This document shows, piece by piece, positions 23,965 to 32,771 of a DNA stretch of 40,447 nucleotides. How positions within the stretch are numbered: position 1 is the first letter of the stretch; each line of letters starts with the position of its first letter. Source of the DNA: Fimenecus sp045578245. Lineage in GTDB: Bacteria; Bacillota; Clostridia; Oscillospirales; Acutalibacteraceae. The position numbers and the translations under genes were made by a program. The stretch covers positions 1-40,447 of the forward strand of contig JAZNJX010000019.1 in NCBI GenBank assembly GCA_045578245.1. Direction: 5' to 3'. A model generated the notes under the pieces. It was not told the origin of the DNA. It was given only the letters and a program-made list of their open reading frames with translations, and ran no database searches.

Positions 23965-25605
23965 TTATTTTTCTTCAATTTTTCCATTAGCAACAGTAAT
24001 AAGACGGTCACACTTATCTAAAACAGCCTCTCTGTGTGTAATAATAATAACCGTAATATCTTCTTTTTTCTGCAAATTCTCAATCACTATTTTTTCTGTT
24101 TCCGCATCCAGAGCACTTGTTGACTCGTCCATGAGCAACACGCCACTGTTCGCAAGAATTGCCCTTGCAATGGCGATTCTCTGCGCCTGCCCCTCAGAAA
24201 TACCTGCACCAGATTCACCAAGCATAAAGTCCAGACCATCTTCAAGGTCATAAGCAAATTCAGCCGCTGCAACAACCAAGGCGTTTCTTATTTCTTCTTC
24301 CGTTGCCCCAGGACTAAGAATCGTTAAGTTTTCCCTTATTGTTCCACTGAAAAGCATATTCCCCTGTGGCACAAAAGAGAATAGTTTTCTCGTTTTCTTG
24401 CAATCATACTCACCGTGCTTTGTTTCAACTGTTACTTTTCCTCCATCAACAGGATATAATCCCGTTATCAGTTTAAGCACCGTTGATTTTCCTGCCCCTG
24501 ACGGACCTTGAATCCCAATAAACTCGCCTTTATTGACTGTAAAAGATGCATGAGAAAAAACTTTCTCATCGCCGTATCCAAAAACAGCGTCTCTTACCTT
24601 GATTTTCACAAAATCATCATAATTGATATCAACATCTTCTACGGTCTCAGCGTTTTCATTACAGATTTCCATCAATCTTTGTGCTGAAGTGGTCATTGCA
24701 AAAAAAGATGGAAGCACACCAGTGATGCCTACAACTGGCGACTGTAATTGATTGACAAGCTGAACAATAGCAACAACAGCACCAAAGGTCATTGTGCCAT
24801 TAAGCACACCATATGAACCATATGCCACAGCAGCAAGGAATCCTACTGCAAATGCCAAAGAAAATCCTATTCCCGCAATTATCGAAAACCCTTTTTTCTT
24901 AACCTTTTCACGATAGAATCTCTTTTGCTGCCTAACAGAACGACTCATTACTTTATCTTCTATTCCAAAAACTTTTACTGCAAAGAGATTTTCAAGCATT
25001 TCTTGCATAAAGGAACGTACTCTTGAGTCTTTCTCCTGCACACTGCGATGCAATTTTTTTAGATACTTTCTTGATATCGCTGCAAAAACAACAACCAATG
25101 CACCACAAATAATAAACACCTTTGCAAAATTCTTGTCAATATGATACAAAGCAATTGCACCGCTGAGAATTCTGACAAAAAAAGCAATCGAAGTAGGGAA
25201 AATGTGAACATAATTATCACTTACCATCTGAACATCAGCAGTAAGTCTTGTCATCAGGTCACCACTATGTTTTTCAACATTGTCGGCATAATTTCCTCTA
25301 AGTATATTGAAAAACACACTTGTTCTTAAATTAATCTCTGCCTTACCTTGGCTTATTGCCTCCACTAATGAGGCAGTAACTCGTGCTAAAATCTGAGAAA
25401 TAATCAAACAGAAAAGAAAAATGGAGTTTTTTATCAATTCTTCTTTATCTCCGATTTGAGCACTATCCATTACTCTTTTAGACAAAATAGCAAATATTGT
25501 TACACACAGCGCAGACCAGGCGTTAAGCAAAACAAGCACCACACCCTCTTTTAAACGCCCACCACAATGTGTATATATCCACTTAAACACTGACTTCTCT
25601 TTCAT
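23965..25605 (-). CDS. ABC exporter, permease fused to ATPase, last gene of the PqqD/HprK-like operon
   Basis: 546 residues. The N-terminal membrane half has about six hydrophobic segments (about 20-42, 61-82, 135-153, 161-178, 242-268, 272-300). The C-terminal ATPase has Walker A GPSGAGKST at 367-375, Q-loop Gln414, the signature motif as SEGQ at 470-473 (usual form SGGQ), Walker B VLLMDES at 489-495, the D-loop SALD and H-loop His524. It is a half-transporter that should act as a homodimer. No N-terminal C39 peptidase is present, so it does not itself trim a leader peptide. Exporters of this kind accompany PqqD and HprK-like proteins in lasso-peptide and other RiPP loci, but the substrate here is unknown. 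It starts 18 bases after the PqqD gene with AGGAT as ribosome site. Confidence 0.9.
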   Translation of the reverse strand: MKEKSVFKWIYTHCGGRLKEGVVLVLLNAWSALCVTIFAILSKRVMDSAQIGDKEELIKNSIFLFCLIISQILARVTASLVEAISQGKAEINLRTSVFFNILRGNYADNVEKHSGDLMTRLTADVQMVSDNYVHIFPTSIAFFVRILSGAIALYHIDKNFAKVFIICGALVVVFAAISRKYLKKLHRSVQEKDSRVRSFMQEMLENLFAVKVFGIEDKVMSRSVRQQKRFYREKVKKKGFSIIAGIGFSLAFAVGFLAAVAYGSYGVLNGTMTFGAVVAIVQLVNQLQSPVVGITGVLPSFFAMTTSAQRLMEICNENAETVEDVDINYDDFVKIKVRDAVFGYGDEKVFSHASFTVNKGEFIGIQGPSGAGKSTVLKLITGLYPVDGGKVTVETKHGEYDCKKTRKLFSFVPQGNMLFSGTIRENLTILSPGATEEEIRNALVVAAAEFAYDLEDGLDFMLGESGAGISEGQAQRIAIARAILANSGVLLMDESTSALDAETEKIVIENLQKKEDITVIIITHREAVLDKCDRLITVANGKIEEK

Positions 25606-25623
25606 TCGTATATCCTATTATCC

Positions 25624-25890
25624 TTATTCATCAATGAGATTGTGCTTTCTCATTTTCTCAATTAATTTCTCAACATCGTTTTTAACAATATGTAAATCCA
25701 CATTATAGTCGGCTGAAATTTTTGCAACAATATCCTCTACTGAATTTGTTCCATCAAGCATATTAAACACTTCTGCGCCAACATCATTAAAAGTGATAAC
25801 ACCATTAAAATTAATTCTTTGAGCTCCTGTTGCAATAACAATTTTGCTTCCCGCAACATCTTTCAAAATGAAACCATCTTTAATTTTCAT
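25624..25890 (-). CDS. PqqD-like small protein (RiPP recognition element type)
   Basis: 88 residues. PqqD-like domains are winged-helix peptide chaperones that bind RiPP leader peptides. Seen: the opening 'FILKDVAGSKIVIATG', the central 'FNGVITFNDVGAEVFNMLDGTNSVEDIVAKI' pattern (beta strand, then 'N..G..I...L.G..S..EI'), and a helical end 'V..FV..L...NLID'-like. ATG at 25890 follows AAAGGTTGATAAAC and overlaps the end of the HprK-like gene by 11 bases, so the two are translationally coupled. No precursor peptide gene was seen nearby. It could instead serve a non-RiPP role, as PqqD-like proteins are also found in loci without a known peptide. Confidence 0.85.
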   Translation of the reverse strand: MKIKDGFILKDVAGSKIVIATGAQRINFNGVITFNDVGAEVFNMLDGTNSVEDIVAKISADYNVDLHIVKNDVEKLIEKMRKHNLIDE

Positions 25891-26599
25891 CGTTTATCAA
25901 CCTTTCTATTTCATTATAAGCAACAACTGCAGCCTCGGGGTTCATATTGCAACCCAATGAAAACACAGGCACAGTTCTCAACACCATATCTGCCAAATCA
26001 AGCATTTTTTCCGCCATTTCCCTATTTGAAGGATTTATTGTCTGCTCAAGGAAAAGAGGCACCGCCATTGCTGCAGGCATTCTTTTCACCTTATTCTCTT
26101 CACTTCTGTGCAAAAACACAATTGCTCTGACAGGAAGTTTTGCATTTGCATTTTCGTCCGTCTTTCCTGAAAAGGGAGTTCCCCAGACATAGCATTTGCC
26201 TTCCTCACAAACCAAAGCAGGCTTGTCGTCATTGATAATTCTTGTCCCCGACAGATTCTCTAACCATAAATGGGTGTGAGTTGACTTACCCGTACCACTT
26301 CTGGCAGAAAAGAGATATGCGTGTCCATCCTTTTCAACACAGGAAGAATGTAGCATCATTCCGTTGAAATTCAATAGTTTGTGATAAAACGCCTCCCCTG
26401 TCCACATGTATTCATGCTCATCAGGAGTAAGATATGGAATTTCTTCTTGTTTCTTTTCGAGAAAACCCTCTTTTATTACTATTCTGATATCAGTCTGGGC
26501 ACTGTCAAATTCTGCACGGTACTCCTCTGAACGTTTTTTCAGCAATTCACCCTGCACTTCATATTCGGTTTTTAATCCTGCAATTATAAACTGTTCCAT
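25880..26599 (-). CDS. HPr-kinase-like P-loop protein
   Basis: 239 residues from the ATG at 26599; an in-frame GTG at 26608 lies inside the ribosome site AAGGTGAG. A P-loop SARSGTGKST is at 98-107, followed by THLW, and INDDKPA with an Asp-Asp pair at 124-125, the arrangement seen in the C-terminal kinase domain of HprK and in the HprK-like proteins of lasso-peptide (K) and SynChlorMet (ScmC) loci. The second half has 'GTPFSGKT' and 'FLHRS', also typical of this group. There is no N-terminal HprK sensor domain and no HPr gene nearby, so it is not the catabolite-control HPr kinase. It might phosphorylate a peptide or another protein. It follows the M23 gene directly and overlaps the PqqD gene. 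Confidence 0.83.
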   Translation of the reverse strand: MEQFIIAGLKTEYEVQGELLKKRSEEYRAEFDSAQTDIRIVIKEGFLEKKQEEIPYLTPDEHEYMWTGEAFYHKLLNFNGMMLHSSCVEKDGHAYLFSARSGTGKSTHTHLWLENLSGTRIINDDKPALVCEEGKCYVWGTPFSGKTDENANAKLPVRAIVFLHRSEENKVKRMPAAMAVPLFLEQTINPSNREMAEKMLDLADMVLRTVPVFSLGCNMNPEAAVVAYNEIERLINDEN

Positions 26600-26609
26600 T
26601 TTACTCACC

Positions 26610-28328
26610 TTATTTTAAATAAGACATTGGATTAATACTCTTACCGTTCACCCTAATTTCAAAATGCAGGTGTGCACCCGTCACATATCCCGTTGCACCT
26701 ATTTTGCCAATTGGTTGTCCACGGGATACCTTTTGTCCTGCTTTTACAACAAGTGAACCTTTCTTCATGTGATAATAACGAGTCTGAACACCGTTGCCAT
26801 GGTCAATTGTCACACTGTATCCTGCTGCACTTTTCCATCCTGACTGAACAACTGTTCCACTTTCTGCTGCAACAACTGTGCATCCTGTACTTCCCCCTGG
26901 TCGAACAATGTCAATTCCATCGTGCCAACCGTCACCAAGGTTACGTCGTCCATAACCTGAAGAAACCTGATACGCTCCGATTGCAGGCCATACAAATCTC
27001 CCGCCAAAAGACACTGCTCCATCTGAATCATATGGACTTTTCTTAGTTCCAATATGTATTTTTTCGCTCAGCGCCTCTTTAATTACTGTTCTTGAAACTT
27101 CTTTTGAAGAAACAGCAACACCACCGATATAGGTTACCAATTCCGTAACTTTCTCAACACCCTTTTGTCCTTTTGTAACTGTACGTGAGTCGCCAACATA
27201 TAAACTGTCTGTGTTTATTTTGACTGTTTCAAAAGGAATTTCAACTTCACGGGATTCTGTTTTTGTCGTCTGTACCTGTATATATTTTTCTTCTGCCTGA
27301 ATGAGAATTGTCTGTCCTGCAGTTACAGAATCTCCTATAGATGGATTCAAAGAAAGCAACTGGGAAACGGTTGTTTCAAATTTTCCTGCAATCTGCGCAA
27401 TACTATCACCATCCTGCACCGTATAATACATTGCATCATGTTTGTTTGTTTTTAATTTCTGTTGCAAAAAAGATGCATCTTTAATAGTGTTTTCATTATC
27501 AGGGTACAAACCTTGAACATAGTCAATGTTCTGCACAAAACTTACAACAGCATTTTCCTCACCTGTTTCATTTTCTGCCAGGATGGTATCGAAAACATTC
27601 ATTGCATCAGTTTCGTTCTTAACTGCGCAGACAAACTCGTCATTAATGTAAACACCACAAGCAGTTCTTATTTTGCTTCCGGATTTTTTAATAAGTCTGT
27701 CACAAATTTCTGCTGCATTATTTATCTGACTTCTTTTGACAGGTACAATTCTATACTTCGCTGAACTGATTACGACAGCCTCATGAGTATTATCGTCGTT
27801 TAATGTCACCAAATTCGAAGAAATATCCATACGGTCATATGCCAGCTGTCTTGCTTCCTTGTACACATTTTCATTTTGCACATAACCTATAACTTCGTCA
27901 TTACAACTTACTTCAAGAGCAAAGTTTACACTGCTCCAGAAAGCAACAACGTATATAACAACAGCAAGTGAAACTACAGGCAACACAATATTTCGCACAT
28001 ACACAAATGCGCCTTTGTAACGGTTTACAGCCACCGAAACATAGTGACGCAACTGAGCTGTTTTTTTAATGTTCTTTCCCTCTCTTGATGTATGTGAAAA
28101 CACCTTTTTAGCGTCGGCAACAAGATTTTTAAATTCATCAACACTCTTGTGGAAAGCGCTTAGTGCATGTTTGTTGATTACAATTGCCAAAGTGAAAATC
28201 AAGGTTGTAAAAGCCTTAACCGGCTTTAAAAGTAACGATAAAAGCCATCTAAAAAAGCGTTTTCCATATCTTAAAGTCTGAATTCCCACATAATAAATAG
28301 CATCAAAAATCATCCCAAGAAAATCCAT
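26610..28328 (-). CDS. M23 (LytM-type) cell-wall metallopeptidase with LysM and G5 domains
   Basis: 572 residues. A long N-terminal part (1-110), hydrophobic and basic in its first 50 residues, precedes a transmembrane helix at about 112-135; the rest is extracellular. LysM (peptidoglycan binding) is at about 300-344, G5 at about 352-427, and the M23 domain at about 446-571 with zinc-ligand motifs HxxxD (H469, D473) and HLH (H553, H555). Both are intact, so an active endopeptidase cutting peptidoglycan cross-links is expected. ATG at 28328 follows GGAAAGGAGCGA, behind a strong promoter. It is the first gene of the operon that continues with the HprK-like, PqqD-like and exporter genes, an unusual partnership. 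The spacing to the next gene (about 10 bases) makes co-transcription very likely. Confidence 0.93.
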   Translation of the reverse strand: MDFLGMIFDAIYYVGIQTLRYGKRFFRWLLSLLLKPVKAFTTLIFTLAIVINKHALSAFHKSVDEFKNLVADAKKVFSHTSREGKNIKKTAQLRHYVSVAVNRYKGAFVYVRNIVLPVVSLAVVIYVVAFWSSVNFALEVSCNDEVIGYVQNENVYKEARQLAYDRMDISSNLVTLNDDNTHEAVVISSAKYRIVPVKRSQINNAAEICDRLIKKSGSKIRTACGVYINDEFVCAVKNETDAMNVFDTILAENETGEENAVVSFVQNIDYVQGLYPDNENTIKDASFLQQKLKTNKHDAMYYTVQDGDSIAQIAGKFETTVSQLLSLNPSIGDSVTAGQTILIQAEEKYIQVQTTKTESREVEIPFETVKINTDSLYVGDSRTVTKGQKGVEKVTELVTYIGGVAVSSKEVSRTVIKEALSEKIHIGTKKSPYDSDGAVSFGGRFVWPAIGAYQVSSGYGRRNLGDGWHDGIDIVRPGGSTGCTVVAAESGTVVQSGWKSAAGYSVTIDHGNGVQTRYYHMKKGSLVVKAGQKVSRGQPIGKIGATGYVTGAHLHFEIRVNGKSINPMSYLK

Positions 28329-28390
28329 TGCTTTTATCGCTCCTTTCCTAAAAAATCACATAATTACTCATAATAATCCATTTTCTATGC

Positions 28391-28419
28391 ATTATATCAC
28401 ACACATCTCAAAAACGCAA
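28391..28419 (-). promoter_or_regulatory. Promoter of the M23/HprK/PqqD/ABC operon
   Basis: On the minus strand TTGCGT and consensus TATAAT with a 17-base spacer ending in TGA. It is the only promoter seen for the four genes and lies 62 bases before the first start codon. Confidence 0.65.
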
Positions 28420-28481
28420 GTTTATACGCTGGATGACATTTTTTGGATACGAAAAACCGTGTAATTTTTGTAAATATAGAG

Positions 28482-28510
28482 TTTACTTTTTTCTTATTAT
28501 ATTGTATAAT
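28482..28510 (+). promoter_or_regulatory. Promoter of the GDPD-gltX-glnS operon
   Basis: TTTACT and consensus TATAAT with a 17-base spacer, 43 bases before the GDPD start. Confidence 0.65.
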
Positions 28511-28553
28511 GTTTTGTAATTATATTTTAATGAAAAATGAGGGTGGACAAGCT

Positions 28554-29417
28554 ATGAAAAACTCTACTAAAAAATGGATGAAACTTGGCATGGGAATCGC
28601 TGTTCCTGGAGCTATTGCTCTTGCTGCAAGAAAAACATATACTGAAATCCGATACGGCGAAAAGAAAGCAAAAGAACTTCTTCCGTCTGCACAGGCAACT
28701 GACAAGGATTTATCCAATGTCCACTTCACTGCACACAGAGGTCTTTCTTCAATTGTTCCTGAAAATACAATTGAAGCTTTTAAAGAAGCAGCAAAATACA
28801 ATTACTACGCTCTCGAATGTGACGTCCACTGCACAACTGATGGCAAATGGGTTATTATCCATGACTTTATGCTCCAATCAATGTCAAAGGAAAAAGGCGA
28901 CGTAAAGAACTGGTCTTATGAAGACCTTAAAAAGGTTAAATTCACAAATGGTGCAAATATCGATAAATATCCGGATGCAGGTGTTTGCCTTGTTGAGGAA
29001 TATATCGAAATCTGTAAAGAAGCAAATATCAAGCCTATGATTGAGGTTAAGGACAAGAGAATCGACAAGGTTAAGAGTCTCCTTGACATTATCCGTGCTT
29101 ATGACATTGAAGATGATGTTATTCTCATCTCATTCCACGCATCAGTTCTTCGCGAATTCAAACGACTTTCACCAAATATGGAACTTTGGCTTCTTATGCA
29201 CGGTATTAAGGATGAAAAACTCCTTGAATGTATAGAAAACGGATTTGGTGTTGCTTTCGAGGCAAAACTTGCTATCAGAAATCCTGAAATGATTCAGAAA
29301 ATTCATGACAACAATCTTACTGCTGCTTGTTGGACAGTTGATACAGCAGATTTGCTTAACAAAATGCTTGAAAATGGTGTTAAGTACATTACAACAAACG
29401 CAATCATTCCTGAATAA
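28554..29417 (+). CDS. Glycerophosphodiester phosphodiesterase
   Basis: 287 residues from the ATG at 28554, which follows GAGGGTGGACAAGCT; longer upstream starts would overlap the promoter. Hydrolyses deacylated phospholipids (glycerophosphodiesters) to glycerol 3-phosphate and an alcohol. The family signature is clear: TAHRGLSSIVPENTIEAF (catalytic His-Arg), then ECDVHCTTDGKWVIIHD (metal ligands and second His). A hydrophobic N-terminus (about 8-26) suggests membrane attachment or an uncleaved signal. It is the first gene of an operon that goes on with gltX, although no functional link to tRNA charging is evident. Confidence 0.92.
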   Translation: MKNSTKKWMKLGMGIAVPGAIALAARKTYTEIRYGEKKAKELLPSAQATDKDLSNVHFTAHRGLSSIVPENTIEAFKEAAKYNYYALECDVHCTTDGKWVIIHDFMLQSMSKEKGDVKNWSYEDLKKVKFTNGANIDKYPDAGVCLVEEYIEICKEANIKPMIEVKDKRIDKVKSLLDIIRAYDIEDDVILISFHASVLREFKRLSPNMELWLLMHGIKDEKLLECIENGFGVAFEAKLAIRNPEMIQKIHDNNLTAACWTVDTADLLNKMLENGVKYITTNAIIPE

Positions 29418-29431
29418 AGAGGTTACATTAA

Positions 29432-31087
29432 ATGACAGACTGCAAAAAAATTGCTGAACTTATATTTTCAGATGTGGACAAAACCACAGAGTATTATGAA
29501 GAACTTTATCCTGCAAGAGATTTGCCTGAAGGTGCAAGAGTGACAAGATTTGCTCCAAGCCCAACAGGATATCTCCATTTTGGCGGACTTTATGCAGGTT
29601 TTGCATCAAAACTCACTGCTGACACAACGGGTGGTGTCTTTATGCTCCGCATTGAAGATACTGATAAGAAACGAGAAGTCGAAGACGGTGTTACAGGAAT
29701 TGTAACAGGTCTTGAGGCTTTCGGCGTTGCACCTGATGAAGGTGTTACAGGTTTTAATATTGAAAAGGGTAGCTACGGACCATACACACAAAGTCAGCGT
29801 CGTGAAATTTATCGTGCTTTTGCTAAAAAGCTTATGGAAGAAGGAAAGGCTTATCCTTGCTTCTGCACTCCTGAAGAGCTTGATGAAATCAGAGCAAAGC
29901 AGGAAAACGAAGACATCAAAGGTTATTATGGCGCTTATGCTAAATGCCGTGACCTTACTGACGAAGAAATCATTGAAAAAGTTAATGCTGGTATTCCTTA
30001 TACAGTAAGACTCCGTTCAACAGGTGATATTTCAAGAAAAATCAAATTTGAAGATATGATTAAAGGCAAAATTGAAATGAGTGAAAATGTGAATGACGTT
30101 GTTGTTTTAAAGGCAGACGGAATTCCAACTTACCACTTTGCTCATGCCGTTGATGACCACCTTATGCGTACAACTCACGTTGTCCGTGGTGACGAGTGGA
30201 TTGCTTCTGTGCCCGTTCATATCGAACTTTTCAGAGCATTAGGCAATAAGCCTCTTAAATATGCTCATATTGCACCGATTATGAAAGAAGAAAACGGTGG
30301 CAAAAGAAAGCTTTCAAAGAGAAAAGACCCTGAAGCAAATGTTTCATACTATATTGAAAAAGGTTACCCTGAGGCTTCTGTTAAGGAATATATGCTTACA
30401 ATTCTCAACTCAAACTTCGAGGAATGGAGAAAGGCAAACAAAACAGAGGATGTTTCTAAATTCCCATTCAATCTTAAAAAGATGAGTGTTTCAGGCGCAC
30501 TTTTTGATATGGTTAAATTCAACGATGTTTCAAAAAATGTTATTTCTGTTATGACTGCTCAGCAAGTTTACGAACTTGTAGTTGAATGGGCAAAAGATTA
30601 TAACGAAAAGTTATATAATCTTTTTGTTGCTGATAGTAAAAAAGCAACAGCAATTCTTAATATTGACAGAGATAACCCTAAACCAAGAAAAGATATTGCT
30701 TGTTGGGAAGAAGTAGAAAATTATGTTTCATTCTTCTACAACGAACTCTATACTCCTGATGCAACTCTCCCTGAACACATCAACGAGGAAGATGCTATAG
30801 AAATTCTTACAAAATATAAGGATGTTTATTCTGCAAACGACAGTAAAGAAGAATGGTTTAACAAAATCAAAGAACTTTGCTCTGCTTGTGGATTTACTCC
30901 AAATGTTAAAGAATATAAACAGAACCCTGACGCTTTCAAAGGTCATGTTGGTGATGTTTCAACAGTTATCCGTATTGCAGTTACTTCTCGTACAAACACT
31001 CCTGATTTGTATTATATTATGCAGATTCTCGGTGTGGATGAAGTAATGAACAGAATTGATAACACAATAAATTCATATAACGCATAA
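29432..31087 (+). CDS. gltX: Glutamate--tRNA ligase
   Basis: Charges tRNA with glutamate; class I synthetase, cytoplasmic. 551 residues, longer than the roughly 470-490 of many bacterial GluRS. The HIGH-type motif is YLHFGG within RFAPSPTGYLHFGGLY, IEDTDKKREV follows, and the KMSKS-type motif is KLSKRKDPE near residue 290. The C-terminal anticodon-binding region is helical and present. ATG at 29432 follows AAGAGGTTACATTAA. Followed 12 bases later by glnS, so Glu and Gln charging are expressed together. With a dedicated GlnRS, this GluRS need not mischarge tRNA-Gln, but the window cannot tell whether GatCAB also exists. Confidence 0.95.
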   Translation: MTDCKKIAELIFSDVDKTTEYYEELYPARDLPEGARVTRFAPSPTGYLHFGGLYAGFASKLTADTTGGVFMLRIEDTDKKREVEDGVTGIVTGLEAFGVAPDEGVTGFNIEKGSYGPYTQSQRREIYRAFAKKLMEEGKAYPCFCTPEELDEIRAKQENEDIKGYYGAYAKCRDLTDEEIIEKVNAGIPYTVRLRSTGDISRKIKFEDMIKGKIEMSENVNDVVVLKADGIPTYHFAHAVDDHLMRTTHVVRGDEWIASVPVHIELFRALGNKPLKYAHIAPIMKEENGGKRKLSKRKDPEANVSYYIEKGYPEASVKEYMLTILNSNFEEWRKANKTEDVSKFPFNLKKMSVSGALFDMVKFNDVSKNVISVMTAQQVYELVVEWAKDYNEKLYNLFVADSKKATAILNIDRDNPKPRKDIACWEEVENYVSFFYNELYTPDATLPEHINEEDAIEILTKYKDVYSANDSKEEWFNKIKELCSACGFTPNVKEYKQNPDAFKGHVGDVSTVIRIAVTSRTNTPDLYYIMQILGVDEVMNRIDNTINSYNA

Positions 31088-31099
31088 AGAGGCAAGACT

Positions 31100-32761
31100 A
31101 TGGAAGAAGTAACAAAGATTTCAAATTTTATTCACGATTTTATTGATGAAGATTTGGAAAACGGTGTGTACGATAAAGTTCAGACTCGTTTTCCTCCTGA
31201 ACCAAATGGTTATCTTCATATCGGTCATGCAAAGGCAATCTGTATTAACTTTGCAACAAGTAAAAAATACAAGGGTGAATGTAATCTTCGTCTTGATGAC
31301 ACTAACCCACAAAAAGAAGATACAGAATATGTAGATGCTATTAAAGAAGACATTGAGTGGCTTGGTTTCAAGTGGAACAAATGCCTTTTCGCATCAAGCT
31401 ATTTCGATTTCATTTATGAATGTGCTGTAAAACTTATTGAAAAAGGACTCGCTTATGTTGACGACCTTTCTGCTGACGAAATCAGAGAGTATCGTGGAAC
31501 ACTTACAGAGCCGGGTAAAAACAGCCCTTACAGAGAAAGAAGTATCGAAGAAAATCTTGATTTGTTCAAGAGAATGACTGATGGTGAATTCCCTAACGGA
31601 GCAAGAGTTCTTCGTGCAAAGATTGATATGGCTGCTGCTAATATCAATATGCGTGACCCTGTTATTTACAGAATCGCTCACGTGCCACATCACCAGACAG
31701 GTGACAAATGGTGTGTTTACCCAATGTATGACTTTGCTCATCCATTGTCAGATGCAAAGGAAGGTGTTACACACTCTCTTTGCTCACTTGAGTTTGAAAA
31801 CCACAGACCACTTTATGACTGGTTCTTACAGGCTCTTGATATCCCAACACCTCCAAGACAGATTGAGTTTGCTCGTCTTAATCTTAATTACTGTCTCACA
31901 AGTAAGAGAAAGTGTTTAGCCCTTGTTAACGAAGGCATTGTTGACGGTTGGAACGACCCAAGAATGGCAACTCTCAGCGGTATGAGAAGACGTGGATACC
32001 CTGCAGCAGCAATTCGTAACTTCTGTGAAAAAATCGGTGTTTCAAAGGCATATTCAGTAGTTGACTACGGTCTTTTAGAGTCCTGTGTTCGTGATGAACT
32101 CAATGCAAACGCTCCAAGAGCAATGGCAGTGCTTCGCCCATTAAAAGTTGTTATTGACAACTATCCTGAAGGACAGACAGAAACTCTCCAGGTTGAAATT
32201 CATCCGGACCATCCTGAAATGGGTACAAGAAAGGTTACTTTCGGCAAAACTCTTTATGTAGAGCAGGAAGACTTTATGGTTGAGCCTGTTAAAAAGTATT
32301 TCAGACTCTTCCCTGGTAACGAAGTTCGTCTTAAGAGTGCATATTTCGTTAAATGTGTCGGCTATGACACTGACGAAAACGGAAATGTAACTTGTGTTCA
32401 CTGCACATACGACCCTGAAAGCCGTGGTGGCAACTCACCTGATGGCAGAAAGGTTAAGGGCACTCTCCACTGGGTAAGTGAAGCAGATAGCTTTAAAGCA
32501 GAAGTTCGTCTTTACGACAGGCTTTTCAACAAAGAAAACCCATCAGACGAATCTGCAGGAGCATTTACAGAAAATCTTAACCCTGATTCACTTGTTATTC
32601 TTAAGGATTGCCTTATTGAAGGTGGCCTTAAAGATGGGCTTAAGGTTGGGGATACATTCCAGTTTATGCGTCAGGGTTATTTCTGCGTAGATATTACCTC
32701 AACTGATGAGAATGTTGTATTTAACAGAACAGTACAGCTCAACTCATCATGGGGAAAGTAA
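31100..32761 (+). CDS. glnS: Glutamine--tRNA ligase
   Basis: Charges tRNA-Gln directly; class I synthetase of eukaryotic/proteobacterial origin. 553 residues, almost the same as the classical enzyme, with no added YqeY domain such as some Clostridia carry. The opening RFPPEPNGYLHIGHAKAI contains the HIGH motif, followed by LRLDDTNPQKED, and the second class I motif is TSKRK in NYCLTSKRKCL, where the usual form is MSKRK. The C-terminal two beta-barrel anticodon-binding region is complete (HWVSE..., FNRTVQL). ATG at 31100 follows AAAGAGGCAAGACT. Located between gltX and a membrane protein gene in one operon. Confidence 0.95.
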   Translation: MEEVTKISNFIHDFIDEDLENGVYDKVQTRFPPEPNGYLHIGHAKAICINFATSKKYKGECNLRLDDTNPQKEDTEYVDAIKEDIEWLGFKWNKCLFASSYFDFIYECAVKLIEKGLAYVDDLSADEIREYRGTLTEPGKNSPYRERSIEENLDLFKRMTDGEFPNGARVLRAKIDMAAANINMRDPVIYRIAHVPHHQTGDKWCVYPMYDFAHPLSDAKEGVTHSLCSLEFENHRPLYDWFLQALDIPTPPRQIEFARLNLNYCLTSKRKCLALVNEGIVDGWNDPRMATLSGMRRRGYPAAAIRNFCEKIGVSKAYSVVDYGLLESCVRDELNANAPRAMAVLRPLKVVIDNYPEGQTETLQVEIHPDHPEMGTRKVTFGKTLYVEQEDFMVEPVKKYFRLFPGNEVRLKSAYFVKCVGYDTDENGNVTCVHCTYDPESRGGNSPDGRKVKGTLHWVSEADSFKAEVRLYDRLFNKENPSDESAGAFTENLNPDSLVILKDCLIEGGLKDGLKVGDTFQFMRQGYFCVDITSTDENVVFNRTVQLNSSWGK

Positions 32762-32771
32762 GGTGATAGAA

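Noticed and set aside
28443..28553. Longer start for the phosphodiesterase gene
   Set aside because: The extra codons span the promoter; GAGGGTGG marks the ATG at 28554.
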